Assembly: GCF_014655955.1 (NCBI RefSeq)
Contig: NZ_BNBO01000006.1
Location: 211,460-275,459, forward strand
DNA: 64,000 nucleotides
Reading direction: 5' to 3'
From: Kitasatospora indigofera
GTDB lineage: Bacteria; Actinomycetota; Actinomycetes; Streptomycetales; Streptomycetaceae
Shown here: piece after piece, positions 52,323-60,535 of the stretch
How positions within the stretch are numbered: position 1 is the first letter of the stretch
Layout of the letters: every line of letters begins with the position of its first letter
Made by a program: the position numbers and the translations under genes
Notes under the pieces: generated by a model
Seen by the model: only the letters and a program-made list of their open reading frames with translations
What the model was told of the DNA's origin: nothing
Databases searched by the model: none

Positions 52323-53684
52323 TCAGGGCTGGTAGGGGAGTTGGGGCACGTCGTAGCAGTTGGTGTACATGTCCGGGACCTGGCTGACCCAGCCGCCGCG
52401 GCCGCCGTCGGCGTCGTCCTGCCAGCGGGCGGCGTTCAGGCAGGCGCGGGTGAGGCCCGTCGGCGGTGGCGTCGGGACGAAGGAGGCGGGCAGCAGCAGG
52501 CCGCCCGCGTCGTAGGGCTGCGGGCGGTGCATGAAGTGCTCGACGCAGGCCCGGGTCGGGCCGGCGCCGCAGGAGGCCATTGCGTCGGTCAGCCACCTGG
52601 CTGCCGCCCAACCCTCCAACTCCCAGGCCGAGAGCAGCTGTTCGCGGTCGGGGAAGTACCGGGCCATGGCCTCGCGGAACTCCCGGACGGCGGGTGTCCC
52701 GATGGCGTCGTAGTTCTGGCTGGAGGAGGTGGCCCAGAGGGCGTCGCGGCAGGTGGGCGAGGACCGGTAGTCGGTGCGCGCCGACTCGGACCAGTTCTGC
52801 ACATTGGTGACCTTGGCCGTCAGCCGTACCCCGGCCGGCTCCAGGGCCTGGCAGAGCGCCGTGTTGCCCCGGGTGTCCATGGCGTCGAAGAGCAGTTCGC
52901 TGCCGTCGGCCTTGATCGCCGCGGCCACGGCCTGGAACCCGGGCAGGGCCAGGTCCACGCTCTGGCTCAGCACCCGGAATCCCTCGGCGCGCAGTCCCTC
53001 CTCCAACTGCCGTGCGTAGCGGGCGGAGTCGGCCTGGTTGTAGGAGACCACGGCGGCGCTGCGGGCCCCGAGCCGCTCCTTGAAGAACCGGTACACCTCG
53101 GTGCTCTGGTACAGGGTGCCGTCCCAGCCGACGGAGCGCCCGTCGCGCGGGGCGCTGCTGCCGTAGATCCCGAAGAGGTGCGGCCAGCGCTCGTAGGCGG
53201 TGCCGATCGGCTGGCCGCCGATGTCCGGCACGCCCTTGGAGTTGACGTACGGGGCGCCCGCGTAGTCCAGGCTGCTGCCCGCGACCAGGGCGAACACCCG
53301 CTCGCCGTCGATGAGCCGGTGGACGCAGTCCTGGTTGCCGATCCCGCTGCCGCCGTCGTCGCAGGTGATCACCCGCACGCTGCGGCCGGACAGCCCGCCG
53401 CGGTCGTCCAGGGCCCTGAACCAGGCCTGCGCGCCGTAGCGCGGGCCCGCGAAGGTCTCGCTGCCGACCGGGCTGGTCAGCGAGGTGATGATGCCGACCC
53501 GGATCTCGTCGGCGGTGACACCGGTGTCGGTGGCCCCGCCGGCGGCGGCCGGGGTGCCGCCGGCCGTGAACTCGCTCTCGGGCAGCCGGCTGCCGCAGCC
53601 GGTCAGGGCCAGCAACAGGGCCGCCAGGCCGGCCGCGCGGCGCAGGCGCCGCGTGGCCGGTTCGCGCGTCCGGCTCAACTGCAC
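52323..53684 (-). CDS. Substrate-binding lipoprotein of a Liv-type ABC importer
   Basis: 453 aa from GTG 53684. Lipoprotein signal with lipobox LTGC (about residue 30). The mature part is a type I periplasmic-binding fold of the branched-chain amino acid group (IRVGIITSLTSPVGSETFAG, FALVAGSSLDYAGAPYVNSK). It would bind an amino acid or similar solute outside the membrane and deliver it to the Liv permease/ATPase genes on the other strand. Its start overlaps the end of the upstream lipoprotein gene by 10 bp. Confidence 0.85.
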   Translation of the reverse strand: MQLSRTREPATRRLRRAAGLAALLLALTGCGSRLPESEFTAGGTPAAAGGATDTGVTADEIRVGIITSLTSPVGSETFAGPRYGAQAWFRALDDRGGLSGRSVRVITCDDGGSGIGNQDCVHRLIDGERVFALVAGSSLDYAGAPYVNSKGVPDIGGQPIGTAYERWPHLFGIYGSSAPRDGRSVGWDGTLYQSTEVYRFFKERLGARSAAVVSYNQADSARYARQLEEGLRAEGFRVLSQSVDLALPGFQAVAAAIKADGSELLFDAMDTRGNTALCQALEPAGVRLTAKVTNVQNWSESARTDYRSSPTCRDALWATSSSQNYDAIGTPAVREFREAMARYFPDREQLLSAWELEGWAAARWLTDAMASCGAGPTRACVEHFMHRPQPYDAGGLLLPASFVPTPPPTGLTRACLNAARWQDDADGGRGGWVSQVPDMYTNCYDVPQLPYQP

Positions 53685-54295
53685 CCGGGGACGGCCGTGT
53701 TGCCGCTCTGCTGGACCAGGCCGCAGAGCGTGGAGCGGGAGACCTTCCAGGTGCCGTTGTCGAGCACGGCCTGCCCGGTGGCGTCGGGCTGGATCACGGT
53801 GCCCTGGAGGGAGAGCGCGTAGGTGACGGTGGCGTCGGTCGCCGAGGTGAACTGCACGTCGGTCACCTGGGCCTTGACCTGGCCGACCCGGGGGTCGCCG
53901 GCGAATCCCTGGAGGGCGGGGGCGAGTTGCTCACCGCCCTGGAGCAGGGAGGCCTTGTCGGCGATCGGGGTGGCGGGGTCGAAGAACTTCTCCCAGTTGG
54001 TGGTCACGGCGGTCTTGGCGGCGGCCGGGTCCGCCGGGGCCGTTCCGCTCGCGGCGGCCGAGGCGGACGCGGAGCCGGAGGCCGCGGCGGAGGCCGTCGC
54101 GGAGGCCGCGGCCGACGGGGAGCTGCTGGACGTACCGGCGCCGCTGCTGCCGCAGGCGGCCGCGAGCAGGACGGCCAGCAGGGCGCCGGTCAGCCGGAGG
54201 GCGGCCGCCCGCGGCCGGGCCCCCGGCCCGGCGCCGGGCCCGGGCGGCAGACCCGGTCCGGCCTCGCGGTACTGGTCGGTGTGCGTGGTAGCCAT
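53675..54295 (-). CDS. MTB12-like lipoprotein
   Basis: 206 aa from ATG 54295 (GGTGAGAGA upstream). Lipobox AAAC at about residue 48, then a Ser/Ala-rich linker (50-85) and a folded domain (WEKFFDPATPIADKASLLQG at about 101-120) resembling the C-terminal domain of mycobacterial low-molecular-weight antigen MTB12. Function is unknown. First gene of an operon with the Liv-type binding protein; its divergent neighbour starts the permease operon. Confidence 0.8.
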   Translation of the reverse strand: MATTHTDQYREAGPGLPPGPGAGPGARPRAAALRLTGALLAVLLAAACGSSGAGTSSSSPSAAASATASAAASGSASASAAASGTAPADPAAAKTAVTTNWEKFFDPATPIADKASLLQGGEQLAPALQGFAGDPRVGQVKAQVTDVQFTSATDATVTYALSLQGTVIQPDATGQAVLDNGTWKVSRSTLCGLVQQSGNTAVPGCS

Positions 54296-54406
54296 GGCTC
54301 TCTCACCGCGTGTTTCCCGACCGGAGGGCCGCACTCGCCCGTGGCCCCGGTCGCTCGGTCCTGCTGACGGTTTGGTGTCCAGCTGCGGTCCGGTGTACCG
54401 CAAGTG

Positions 54407-54434
54407 AGACTATGGGGGACGATCTACGATCAAA
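54407..54434 (-). promoter_or_regulatory. Promoter of the lipoprotein/binding-protein operon
   Basis: On the minus strand TTTGAT (54434-54429), a 16-bp spacer and TAGTCT (54412-54407). A plus-strand TATAAC at 54441-54446 could be the -10 of the opposite operon, so the two promoters are back to back in the only AT-rich part of the gap. Confidence 0.5.
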
Positions 54435-54470
54435 CCGCAATATAACCGACAGAACAGGAAATACCGGACA

Positions 54471-55028
54471 ATGAGCCGGCTCCACCCGTCCCGGCCGAGC
54501 GGGGCGCTCCAGAGCCTCGGCCGGGCGCTGCGCGAGTGGCCCGGGTGGTTCACCCTGGCGGCCGGCGCCCTGCTCTGCGTGCTCGGCTGGTACGGGGTCT
54601 CCGGTGAGCGCCTGCCTGCCAGGCAACTGCCCTACCTGGCCTCGGCGACGGTGCCGGGGGCGGCATTGATCGTGGCCGGCGCGGTGCTGATCGCTGCCCG
54701 GCAGTCCGGCGCGGGCGGCGACGGGACGGCCCGCCGGGTGGACCAGCTCTACTCCCTGCTGGTGGGCGAGCCCGGACCGGCCGGCCCGCAGCCCGGCCCG
54801 CCCGGCCCGCCGCTCGCGCTCCCCGACGGCACCCTCTACCACCGCCCCGACTGCCCCCTGGTGGCGGGCAAGACCCTCGCCGCCCCGGCCGACGCCGCGC
54901 TCGTCGCGGAGCGTAGCCTGGCGCCCTGCCCGGTCTGCGAGCCCGACCCGCCCGCGGGGCCGCCGGCCGCCGCGCCGCCCGCTGCCGGGCCGCCCGCGGA
55001 CCCGCCCGCCGCCGCCACCGGCGGCTGA
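54471..55028 (+). CDS. Membrane protein with Ada-like Cys/His C-terminal motif
   Basis: 185 aa from ATG 54471 (AGGAAA upstream). Two membrane segments (about 26-46 and 58-80), a Pro/Gly linker, then GTLYHRPDCPLVAGK and LAPCPVCEP, the arrangement of the small Cys/His element found in Ada-type zinc-binding domains, and a Pro/Ala-rich tail. It lies 4 bp before the Liv permease gene, so it belongs to that operon. Its role is unknown. Confidence 0.75.
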   Translation: MSRLHPSRPSGALQSLGRALREWPGWFTLAAGALLCVLGWYGVSGERLPARQLPYLASATVPGAALIVAGAVLIAARQSGAGGDGTARRVDQLYSLLVGEPGPAGPQPGPPGPPLALPDGTLYHRPDCPLVAGKTLAAPADAALVAERSLAPCPVCEPDPPAGPPAAAPPAAGPPADPPAAATGG

Positions 55029-55032
55029 CCCC

Positions 55033-56937
55033 GTGCCCGGCACCCTGGACCTCAGCATCGACCTGGCCCTCGCCGGGCTGGCCGTGGGCAGCGCCGCCGC
55101 GCTGAGCGGGGTCGGGCTGGTGGTCACCCACCGGGTCACCGGGGTACTCAACCTCGCCCAGGGCGCGCAGGCCACGGCCACCGCCTACCTGCTGCGCGAA
55201 CTCGTCGTGGTGCGGAACTGGCCGCTCGCCCCCGCCGCGGCCTTCTGCCTGCTCGTCGCCGCGCCCGCCCTCGGCGTCCTGCTCGACCTGGCGGTCTTCC
55301 GGCCGCTGCGCCGCCGGGACGCGGGGCAGGCCGAGAGCATGGTCGCCGGGATCGGCGTGTTCGTCCTGCTGATCGGCGTCATCGTGCTGGTCTGGGGCAC
55401 CACCCCGTTCGGCGACGCACCCGCGCTCGTCCCCGCCACCGTGCTCGCCCGGCCTGGCGGGCACGCCCTGCGGCTGGACACCCTCGTCCAACTCGCCGTC
55501 GTGCTGGGCCTGGCCGGCGGCGTCGGCCTGGTCGAGCGGTACACCGCCTTCGGGATCCGGCTCCGCGCGGTCGTCGACAACCGCCGGCTGGCCCGGCTGG
55601 CCGGCATCGACGCCGACCGGATCTCAGCCGCCGGCTGGGCCTTCGGCTCCTTCACCGCCGGACTGGTCGGTGTCCTGCTGGCGCCCCTCCTGCTGCTGGA
55701 CCCGTACGGCCTGCCGCTGCTGGTGATGGCGACCATGGCGGTGGCCGTCGCCGCCAGGCTGCGGAGCCTGCCGGTCGCGGTCGCCACCGGGCTCGGGCTC
55801 GGCATCGCCCAGAGCGAGCTGACCCGGCTGCGGCCCGGCGGGCAACTGCTGCCGCTCGCCCAGGCCGTGCAGACCAACCTCTTCGTGGTCGCCCTGCTGG
55901 TCGCCGCCCTGCTGCCGTGGGGCCACGGCCAGGACGGACCGGGCCTCGCCACCTCCGGCGGCCGGCCAGGACGGCGGGGCTCGTCCGCCGCCCGGACGGC
56001 CTGTGCGGTGCTCCTGCTGCTGCCGCTGGGCTTCCGCCCGGAGGACCTGCGGCACGCCCTGCTGGTGCCGGCGCTGGCGCTGGTGCTGCTCTCCGTGGTG
56101 GTGGTGACCGGGTACGGCGGCCAGGTGTCGCTCGGCCAGGCCGGGTACGCGGGGCTCGGCGCGCTCGGCACGGCGCTGCTGATGTCCGGCAAGGTCCCGG
56201 GCGTCCCCGCGCTGTCCGCCGTCCCGGCGCTGCTGCTGGCGGTGGCCGCGACCGTGCCGCTGGGCCTGCTCACCGGATGGCCGGCCGTCCGGCGCCGTGG
56301 CCTGGCGCTCGCCCTGGTCACCTTCGCGGTGGGGACGGCGCTCAGCCGGCTGGTCTTCGACCAGCCCTACGCCACCACCGGCCTGACGGTCTCCCGGCTC
56401 GGCCTGCCCGCCGACGACCAGGGTTTCTACCTGGTCGAACTGGTGCTGCTCGGGGCCGGCCTGCTGCTGGTCCGCAGCCTGCACCGGGGCCCGCCGGGCC
56501 GCGCCCTGACCGCGATGCGTGACCACCAGGCCGGCGCCTCGGCCGCCGGGGTCGACGTGCCCAGGCTCAAGCTGCTGGTCTTCATGGCGGGTGCCGGCCT
56601 GGCCGCGCTCGGCGGCGCGCTGACGGCACTGGCGCAGCAGGGCTTCGACGCCACCGCCTTCGACCCGGTGCAGGGCCTGCTGTGGTTCGCCACCGTGGTG
56701 GTCGCCGGGGCGGACAGCGCGGCCGGCGCGGTGCTCGCCGCCGCCCTGCTGACCGGGCTGGACGCGGGCACGCTGCCGGGTGTCTCCGCGGTGGTGGTCG
56801 GTGCGCTCGCCACGGCGATCGGCCGGCTGCCGGGCGGCCTGGCCGGCCTCGCCCGCCGGCTCGCCGACCGCCCCGCGCCGGGCCTCACCCCGCTCGGCCA
56901 CCGGCTGCGGCGCCGGATCGCGGAGCGGTCGCGGTGA
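55033..56937 (+). CDS. Fused LivH-LivM type ABC permease
   Basis: 634 aa from GTG 55033. The N-terminal half (1-290) matches LivH (GVGLVVTHRVTGVLNLAQGA and GFGIRLRAVVDNRRLARLAG-like core), the C-terminal half (310-634) LivM (VVVTGYGGQVSLGQAGYAGL, RGLALALVTFAVGTAL). Each half has about eight membrane segments, so the single chain forms the whole channel of a branched-chain amino acid type importer. It overlaps the next small ORF by 4 bp (GTGA). Confidence 0.9.
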   Translation: MPGTLDLSIDLALAGLAVGSAAALSGVGLVVTHRVTGVLNLAQGAQATATAYLLRELVVVRNWPLAPAAAFCLLVAAPALGVLLDLAVFRPLRRRDAGQAESMVAGIGVFVLLIGVIVLVWGTTPFGDAPALVPATVLARPGGHALRLDTLVQLAVVLGLAGGVGLVERYTAFGIRLRAVVDNRRLARLAGIDADRISAAGWAFGSFTAGLVGVLLAPLLLLDPYGLPLLVMATMAVAVAARLRSLPVAVATGLGLGIAQSELTRLRPGGQLLPLAQAVQTNLFVVALLVAALLPWGHGQDGPGLATSGGRPGRRGSSAARTACAVLLLLPLGFRPEDLRHALLVPALALVLLSVVVVTGYGGQVSLGQAGYAGLGALGTALLMSGKVPGVPALSAVPALLLAVAATVPLGLLTGWPAVRRRGLALALVTFAVGTALSRLVFDQPYATTGLTVSRLGLPADDQGFYLVELVLLGAGLLLVRSLHRGPPGRALTAMRDHQAGASAAGVDVPRLKLLVFMAGAGLAALGGALTALAQQGFDATAFDPVQGLLWFATVVVAGADSAAGAVLAAALLTGLDAGTLPGVSAVVVGALATAIGRLPGGLAGLARRLADRPAPGLTPLGHRLRRRIAERSR

Positions 56938-57227
56938 CGGCGGCGGAGCCGGGGCCCGGCCGGGCCCGGGCCACCGGCGGCGGGCGGCCCGCCGGGGTGT
57001 CGCGCCGTCCGGCATCCCACCGTCCGGGCTCCCACGATCCGGCGGCCCACGTTGCGGCAGCCCACGTTCCGGCAGACCCGCTGCAGTGCGACCCGGTGCC
57101 GCATGGTGCGCTGCAGTGCGACCCGGTGCCGCACGGCGCGCTGCCGCGCGACCCGGTGCCGGGTGCCTTCGCACCGCGCGCCGACGACAGTCCGGGCTCC
57201 CGGAACGCCGCCGGGCGGCCGCGGTGA
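56934..57227 (+). CDS. Repeat-rich 97-aa ORF between Liv permease and ATPase genes
   Basis: GTG 56934 overlaps the permease stop by 4 bp and TGA 57227 overlaps the LivG start by 4 bp, exactly as a coupled operon gene would. The product has no signal peptide or membrane segment. It contains 5-residue repeats (SHRPG, SHDPA, AHVAA, AHVPA) then three 10-residue repeats ending in DPVP, two of them reading LQCDPVPHGA. No family recognised. It could be a real small protein or a repeat-expanded spacer that keeps translation coupled. Confidence 0.5.
   Translation: MTAAEPGPGRARATGGGRPAGVSRRPASHRPGSHDPAAHVAAAHVPADPLQCDPVPHGALQCDPVPHGALPRDPVPGAFAPRADDSPGSRNAAGRPR
57013..57170. repeat. Two tandem repeat arrays (4 x 15 bp and 3 x 30 bp)
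   Basis: 57013-57072 holds four 15-bp units of the form xxxCCCACGNTCCGG. 57081-57170 holds three 30-bp units starting CTGCAGTGCGACCCGGTGCC (first two nearly identical, third diverged). Unit lengths are multiples of three, so the frame through them stays open. Confidence 0.9.
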
Positions 57228-57973
57228 GCGCGGGCCTGACCGCGCGCGGCGTCGTCCGCGGCTTCGGCGGCATCCGGGCCGTCGACGGGGTGGACCTCGC
57301 CGTCCCGCCGGGCCGGATCACCGCGCTGGTCGGGCCGAACGGAGTCGGCAAGAGCACCCTCTTCGACTGCCTGGCGGGTGCCACCCGCCCGGACGCCGGC
57401 CGGGTCCTGCTCGCCGGTCGCGACATCACCGCCCTGCCGGACCACGCCCGGGCCCGCCTCGGCCTGGCCCGCACCTTCCAGCAGGTAGCCGTCTTCCCGG
57501 GGCTGACGGTCGAGCAGAACGTCCGGGTGGGGGCCGAACAGCGCCGCGGCGGCACCGCCCGCGCCCTGCTGGGCCTGCCCGCCCCAGGCCGGGCCGCCGC
57601 CCGCGCCGCCACAGACCGGGCGTTGCGCCTGCTGGACCTCGACCCGGTCCGGGACTGGCCGGCCGACCGCCTGCCGCCCGGCACGCTGCGGCTGCTCGAA
57701 CTGGCCCGGGCCCTCGCCGCGGCCCCGCGCGTGCTCCTGCTGGACGAGCCGGGCGCCGGGCTCGACCTGGCCCAGACCGCCCGGCTGGCCGCCGTCCTGC
57801 GGGCCCTGACGGCCGAGGGGATGGCGCTGCTGCTGGTCGAGCACGACGTCGAACTGGTCGCCCGGCTCGCCGACACCGTCTACGTGATGGCCGCCGGGCG
57901 GATGGTGGCCCGCGGCCCCGCCCGCGAGGTGCTGGCCGACCGGCGGGTGGCGGCGGCCTGGGGCGAGCCGTGA
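57224..57973 (+). CDS. livG: LivG-type ABC ATPase with degenerate signature motif
   Basis: 249 aa from GTG 57224. Walker A GPNGVGKST and Walker B RVLLLDEPGAG are intact, and the Q-loop is in LARTFQQV. The signature, usually LSxGQ/LPYGQ, reads LPPGTLRLLELARAL, so the canonical Ser/Gln are missing. It drives the fused Liv permease together with LivF. In the dimer its good Walker A would face LivF's good signature. Confidence 0.88.
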   Translation: MSAGLTARGVVRGFGGIRAVDGVDLAVPPGRITALVGPNGVGKSTLFDCLAGATRPDAGRVLLAGRDITALPDHARARLGLARTFQQVAVFPGLTVEQNVRVGAEQRRGGTARALLGLPAPGRAAARAATDRALRLLDLDPVRDWPADRLPPGTLRLLELARALAAAPRVLLLDEPGAGLDLAQTARLAAVLRALTAEGMALLLVEHDVELVARLADTVYVMAAGRMVARGPAREVLADRRVAAAWGEP

Positions 57974-58019
57974 CCCGGCGCCCGCGCCGCGGACGGCCGG
58001 CGACCGGCCCGGTGCCGCG

Positions 58020-58706
58020 ATGGCCGTAGCCGTGGAACTGCGGGGCGTCCGGGTCCGGTACGGGCTGCTGGAGGCCTTGCACGGGGTGGACCTCGCCTGC
58101 CCGGCGGGCCGGGTCACGGTGCTGCTCGGCCGCAACGGCTCCGGCCGGACAACGGTGCTGCGGGCCCTGGCCGGCGACGTCCCGGTGTCGGCCGGGCAGG
58201 TCCTCCGGGAGGGCCGGGACGTCACCGCGCTCGACGCCCACCGCCGGGCCGCGGCGGGCTCGGCCTACGTCCCGGCCGAACGCGGGGTGTTCGGCTCGCT
58301 GACGGTGGCGCAGAACCTCGCCCTGTCCGGCGACGCCCCGGTGGACCGCTGGTTCCCCGAACTCGCCCGGCTGCTCCACCGGAGGGCGGACACGCTCTCC
58401 GGCGGGGAGCAGCAGATGGTGGCGGTCGGCCGGGCGCTGGCCGCCCGCCCACGGCTGTTGCTGCTCGACGAGCCGGGCCGGGGGCTCGCCCCGGCCGTGG
58501 CGGCCCGCCTGCACGGCGCCCTGTTCGAACTGGCGGCGGCCGGCCGGACGGTGGTCCTGGCCGAGCAGGCCCCGCTGCCGTCGCTGCAGCGGGCCGCCGT
58601 GGTGCACGTGCTCCGGCGCGGCCGGGTGGCGTTCAGCGGGGAGCCGAGCGAGCTGGGCCCGGCGGGGGGAGCGGGCGGTGCGGACAGGACGGGGCTGTCG
58701 CTCTGA
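58020..58706 (+). CDS. livF: LivF-type ABC ATPase with Walker A Lys replaced by Arg
   Basis: 228 aa from ATG 58020. Signature TLSGGEQQMVAVGRAL and Walker B RLLLLDEPGRG are intact, but Walker A is GRNGSGRTT: the nucleotide-binding Lys is Arg. The composite site built from this Walker A and the LivG signature should be weak or dead. It follows LivG by 46 bp in the same operon. Confidence 0.88.
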   Translation: MAVAVELRGVRVRYGLLEALHGVDLACPAGRVTVLLGRNGSGRTTVLRALAGDVPVSAGQVLREGRDVTALDAHRRAAAGSAYVPAERGVFGSLTVAQNLALSGDAPVDRWFPELARLLHRRADTLSGGEQQMVAVGRALAARPRLLLLDEPGRGLAPAVAARLHGALFELAAAGRTVVLAEQAPLPSLQRAAVVHVLRRGRVAFSGEPSELGPAGGAGGADRTGLSL

Positions 58707-58811
58707 GGGGCGCCGGAGCACCGGCTCCCCTGTCTCGTCCGGTCCGATCGTCTGCCAGGGTGGGCACGCTCGGATTCCTGCTCCACAGCGGACCTGCCCA
58801 GGGGAGACCTC

Positions 58812-59314
58812 GTGACACGGACCACCGCTCGCACGGCCGTCGTCGCCCTGGTCGCGGTACTGCTGGCCGGCTGCGGCGCTGTTGGCGAGGGCTCTCCTCT
58901 CGCGCTGCCGACGCCCTCGCCCGGCGACACCGAGGGGCAGATCATGTCCGTCGCGGGTGAGGGGTTCACCGTCTGCGGGGTGGGGCAGCGGAAGCCCGGT
59001 CTGTTCGAGGTGACCGTGTGCGGGGACGTGGGGAAGGCCCGTGCGGTCCTGGACGCCCGGTTCCCGGGCCGGACCGTGCCGGTTGCCTACCGCGCCGACG
59101 ACGGCGGTGCGCACACCCCACGGGAACTGCTCGTCCGGTACTGGGTGAACCGCACCACGGGGGAGGGGTTCACGGTCAGCTCGACCCGGTTCGCCGCCGG
59201 GGCAGGATCGAGGTCGGCATAGCGGGGGACCTGGACAAGGCCAGGGCCGTCCTGGACCGGCGGTTCCCGGGGTGGACCACCGTCCACGAGGAGCAGGTTT
59301 CGCAGCCGTTGTGA
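58812..59314 (+). pseudogene. Lipoprotein gene with frameshift between two repeat domains
   Basis: GTG 58812 (GGGGAGA upstream) opens a lipoprotein: signal with LLAGC lipobox, then GEGFTVCGVGQRKPG...GKARAVLDARFPGR. The frame stops at 59222, but another frame continues with a second copy of the same unit (IEVGIAGDLDKARAVLDRRF) and stops at 59314. Adding one G to the GGGG run near 59202 would restore one frame of about 167 aa. Either a true one-base loss or a sequencing error in a homopolymer. Function unknown. Confidence 0.6.
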
Positions 59315-59552
59315 GTGGGTGCGGATCGACGAACTCGTTCCTGCGCTGCGGGCCGCACCACGGCGGCGGCGCCGACGCCGACGCCGGTTCACGCCACTCC
59401 CGCGCGCACCGGCAGGGGTACGGCTGACGGCCGGCTGACGGCTGTTGGGGGCCCTTCGACCCCGTCGGCCCATGACCGGGACGACGGGGCCGGCCGCCGG
59501 GCCGGACGGCGCGGACGGTGCGGGCGTGCGGTCTGCGAGCCTGCCCGGTTGG

Positions 59553-60329
59553 TCAGCCCTGCGGGCGGTCGTTGTCGGCGATCAGCAGCCGGAACCCGTA
59601 GTCCACGGTCTCCTGGCGGAGGAGGCCGGCATGGCGGCGGGCCCAGGCCCCGGACTCCAGGTCCGCGCGCAGCCGGGCCACGGCGGGTTCGACGACCTCG
59701 TCGGGCAGGGTCGCGAAGGTGGAGCTGGCCCGGCGGACGGTGGCGTCCAGGTACTGCTCGGGCCGCCGCCAGAACGCGACCTGGAAGCCGTCGGTGAAGT
59801 CGTGCGGGATCGGGAACGGCAGGACGGTGTGCGCGCCCAGCTCCCGTGCGACCTCGCCGACCGGGAGGAACCGGGAGTTCTCCAGGTCGCGGATCTCCGG
59901 CAGGTACTCCGAGACGATCCACAGCTCCAGAGGATGAGTTGGGTCCCAGGTGAGGACCACCTGCCGGCGGGCCACCCGGCGCAGCTCCCGCAGGCCCTGG
60001 CGCAGGTCGGTCCAGTGGTGCACCGTCATGATCGCCATCGCCGCGTCGAACTCGCCGTCCGCGAACGGGAGGTCCTCGGCCCAGGCCCGGACCTTGCGGC
60101 TGCCCGGGTGCTGGTCGAGCATCACCTGGGACGGGTCGACGGCGGTCACCTCGGCCCCGGCCGGCTCGTACGACCCGGTGCCCGCGCCGACGTTGAGCAC
60201 CGTGCCGGCGCCCTCCAGGGCCTGGGCGATCAGGGCGGCCAGCCGCGGGTCCGGCTGCCGGACGTTCCGGTATCCGGCGCCGATGCGGTCGTAGGTGACC
60301 GGCGCGCCGCCGGCGGGGAGAGTGCTCAT
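59553..60329 (-). CDS. Class I SAM-dependent methyltransferase
   Basis: 258 aa from ATG 60329 (TGAGGATC upstream; ATG 60338 also in frame). SAM motif I is VLNVGAGTGSYE, acidic VTAVDPS, motif near DGEFDAAMAIMTVHHW: Methyltransf_11 group. The substrate is unknown. It differs from the methyltransferase at 8305 in its C-terminal half. Single gene. Confidence 0.88.
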   Translation of the reverse strand: MSTLPAGGAPVTYDRIGAGYRNVRQPDPRLAALIAQALEGAGTVLNVGAGTGSYEPAGAEVTAVDPSQVMLDQHPGSRKVRAWAEDLPFADGEFDAAMAIMTVHHWTDLRQGLRELRRVARRQVVLTWDPTHPLELWIVSEYLPEIRDLENSRFLPVGEVARELGAHTVLPFPIPHDFTDGFQVAFWRRPEQYLDATVRRASSTFATLPDEVVEPAVARLRADLESGAWARRHAGLLRQETVDYGFRLLIADNDRPQG

Positions 60330-60535
60330 GATCCTCATTACAACCGATTCGTCAGGTGCATGACGGTGTTTTGCCGATGGTCGCTCCTCCCGGCCCCTCC
60401 CGCCGGCGGGACCGGCGGCTCTCGGCAGGTCCTGCGCGCCGGCCCTCGCGTCCTGACCGGTCGTCGGGTCCCGGGCGCAGGACGGGTGCTGCCTGACCCG
60501 GCAAAACCGGTGGAAGGCGCCGGTACGCTGGGGCG

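Noticed and set aside
55185..57876. Large minus-strand frames opposite the Liv operon
   Set aside because: Low-complexity Arg/Ala/Pro proteins without domains, antisense to clear ABC transporter genes.
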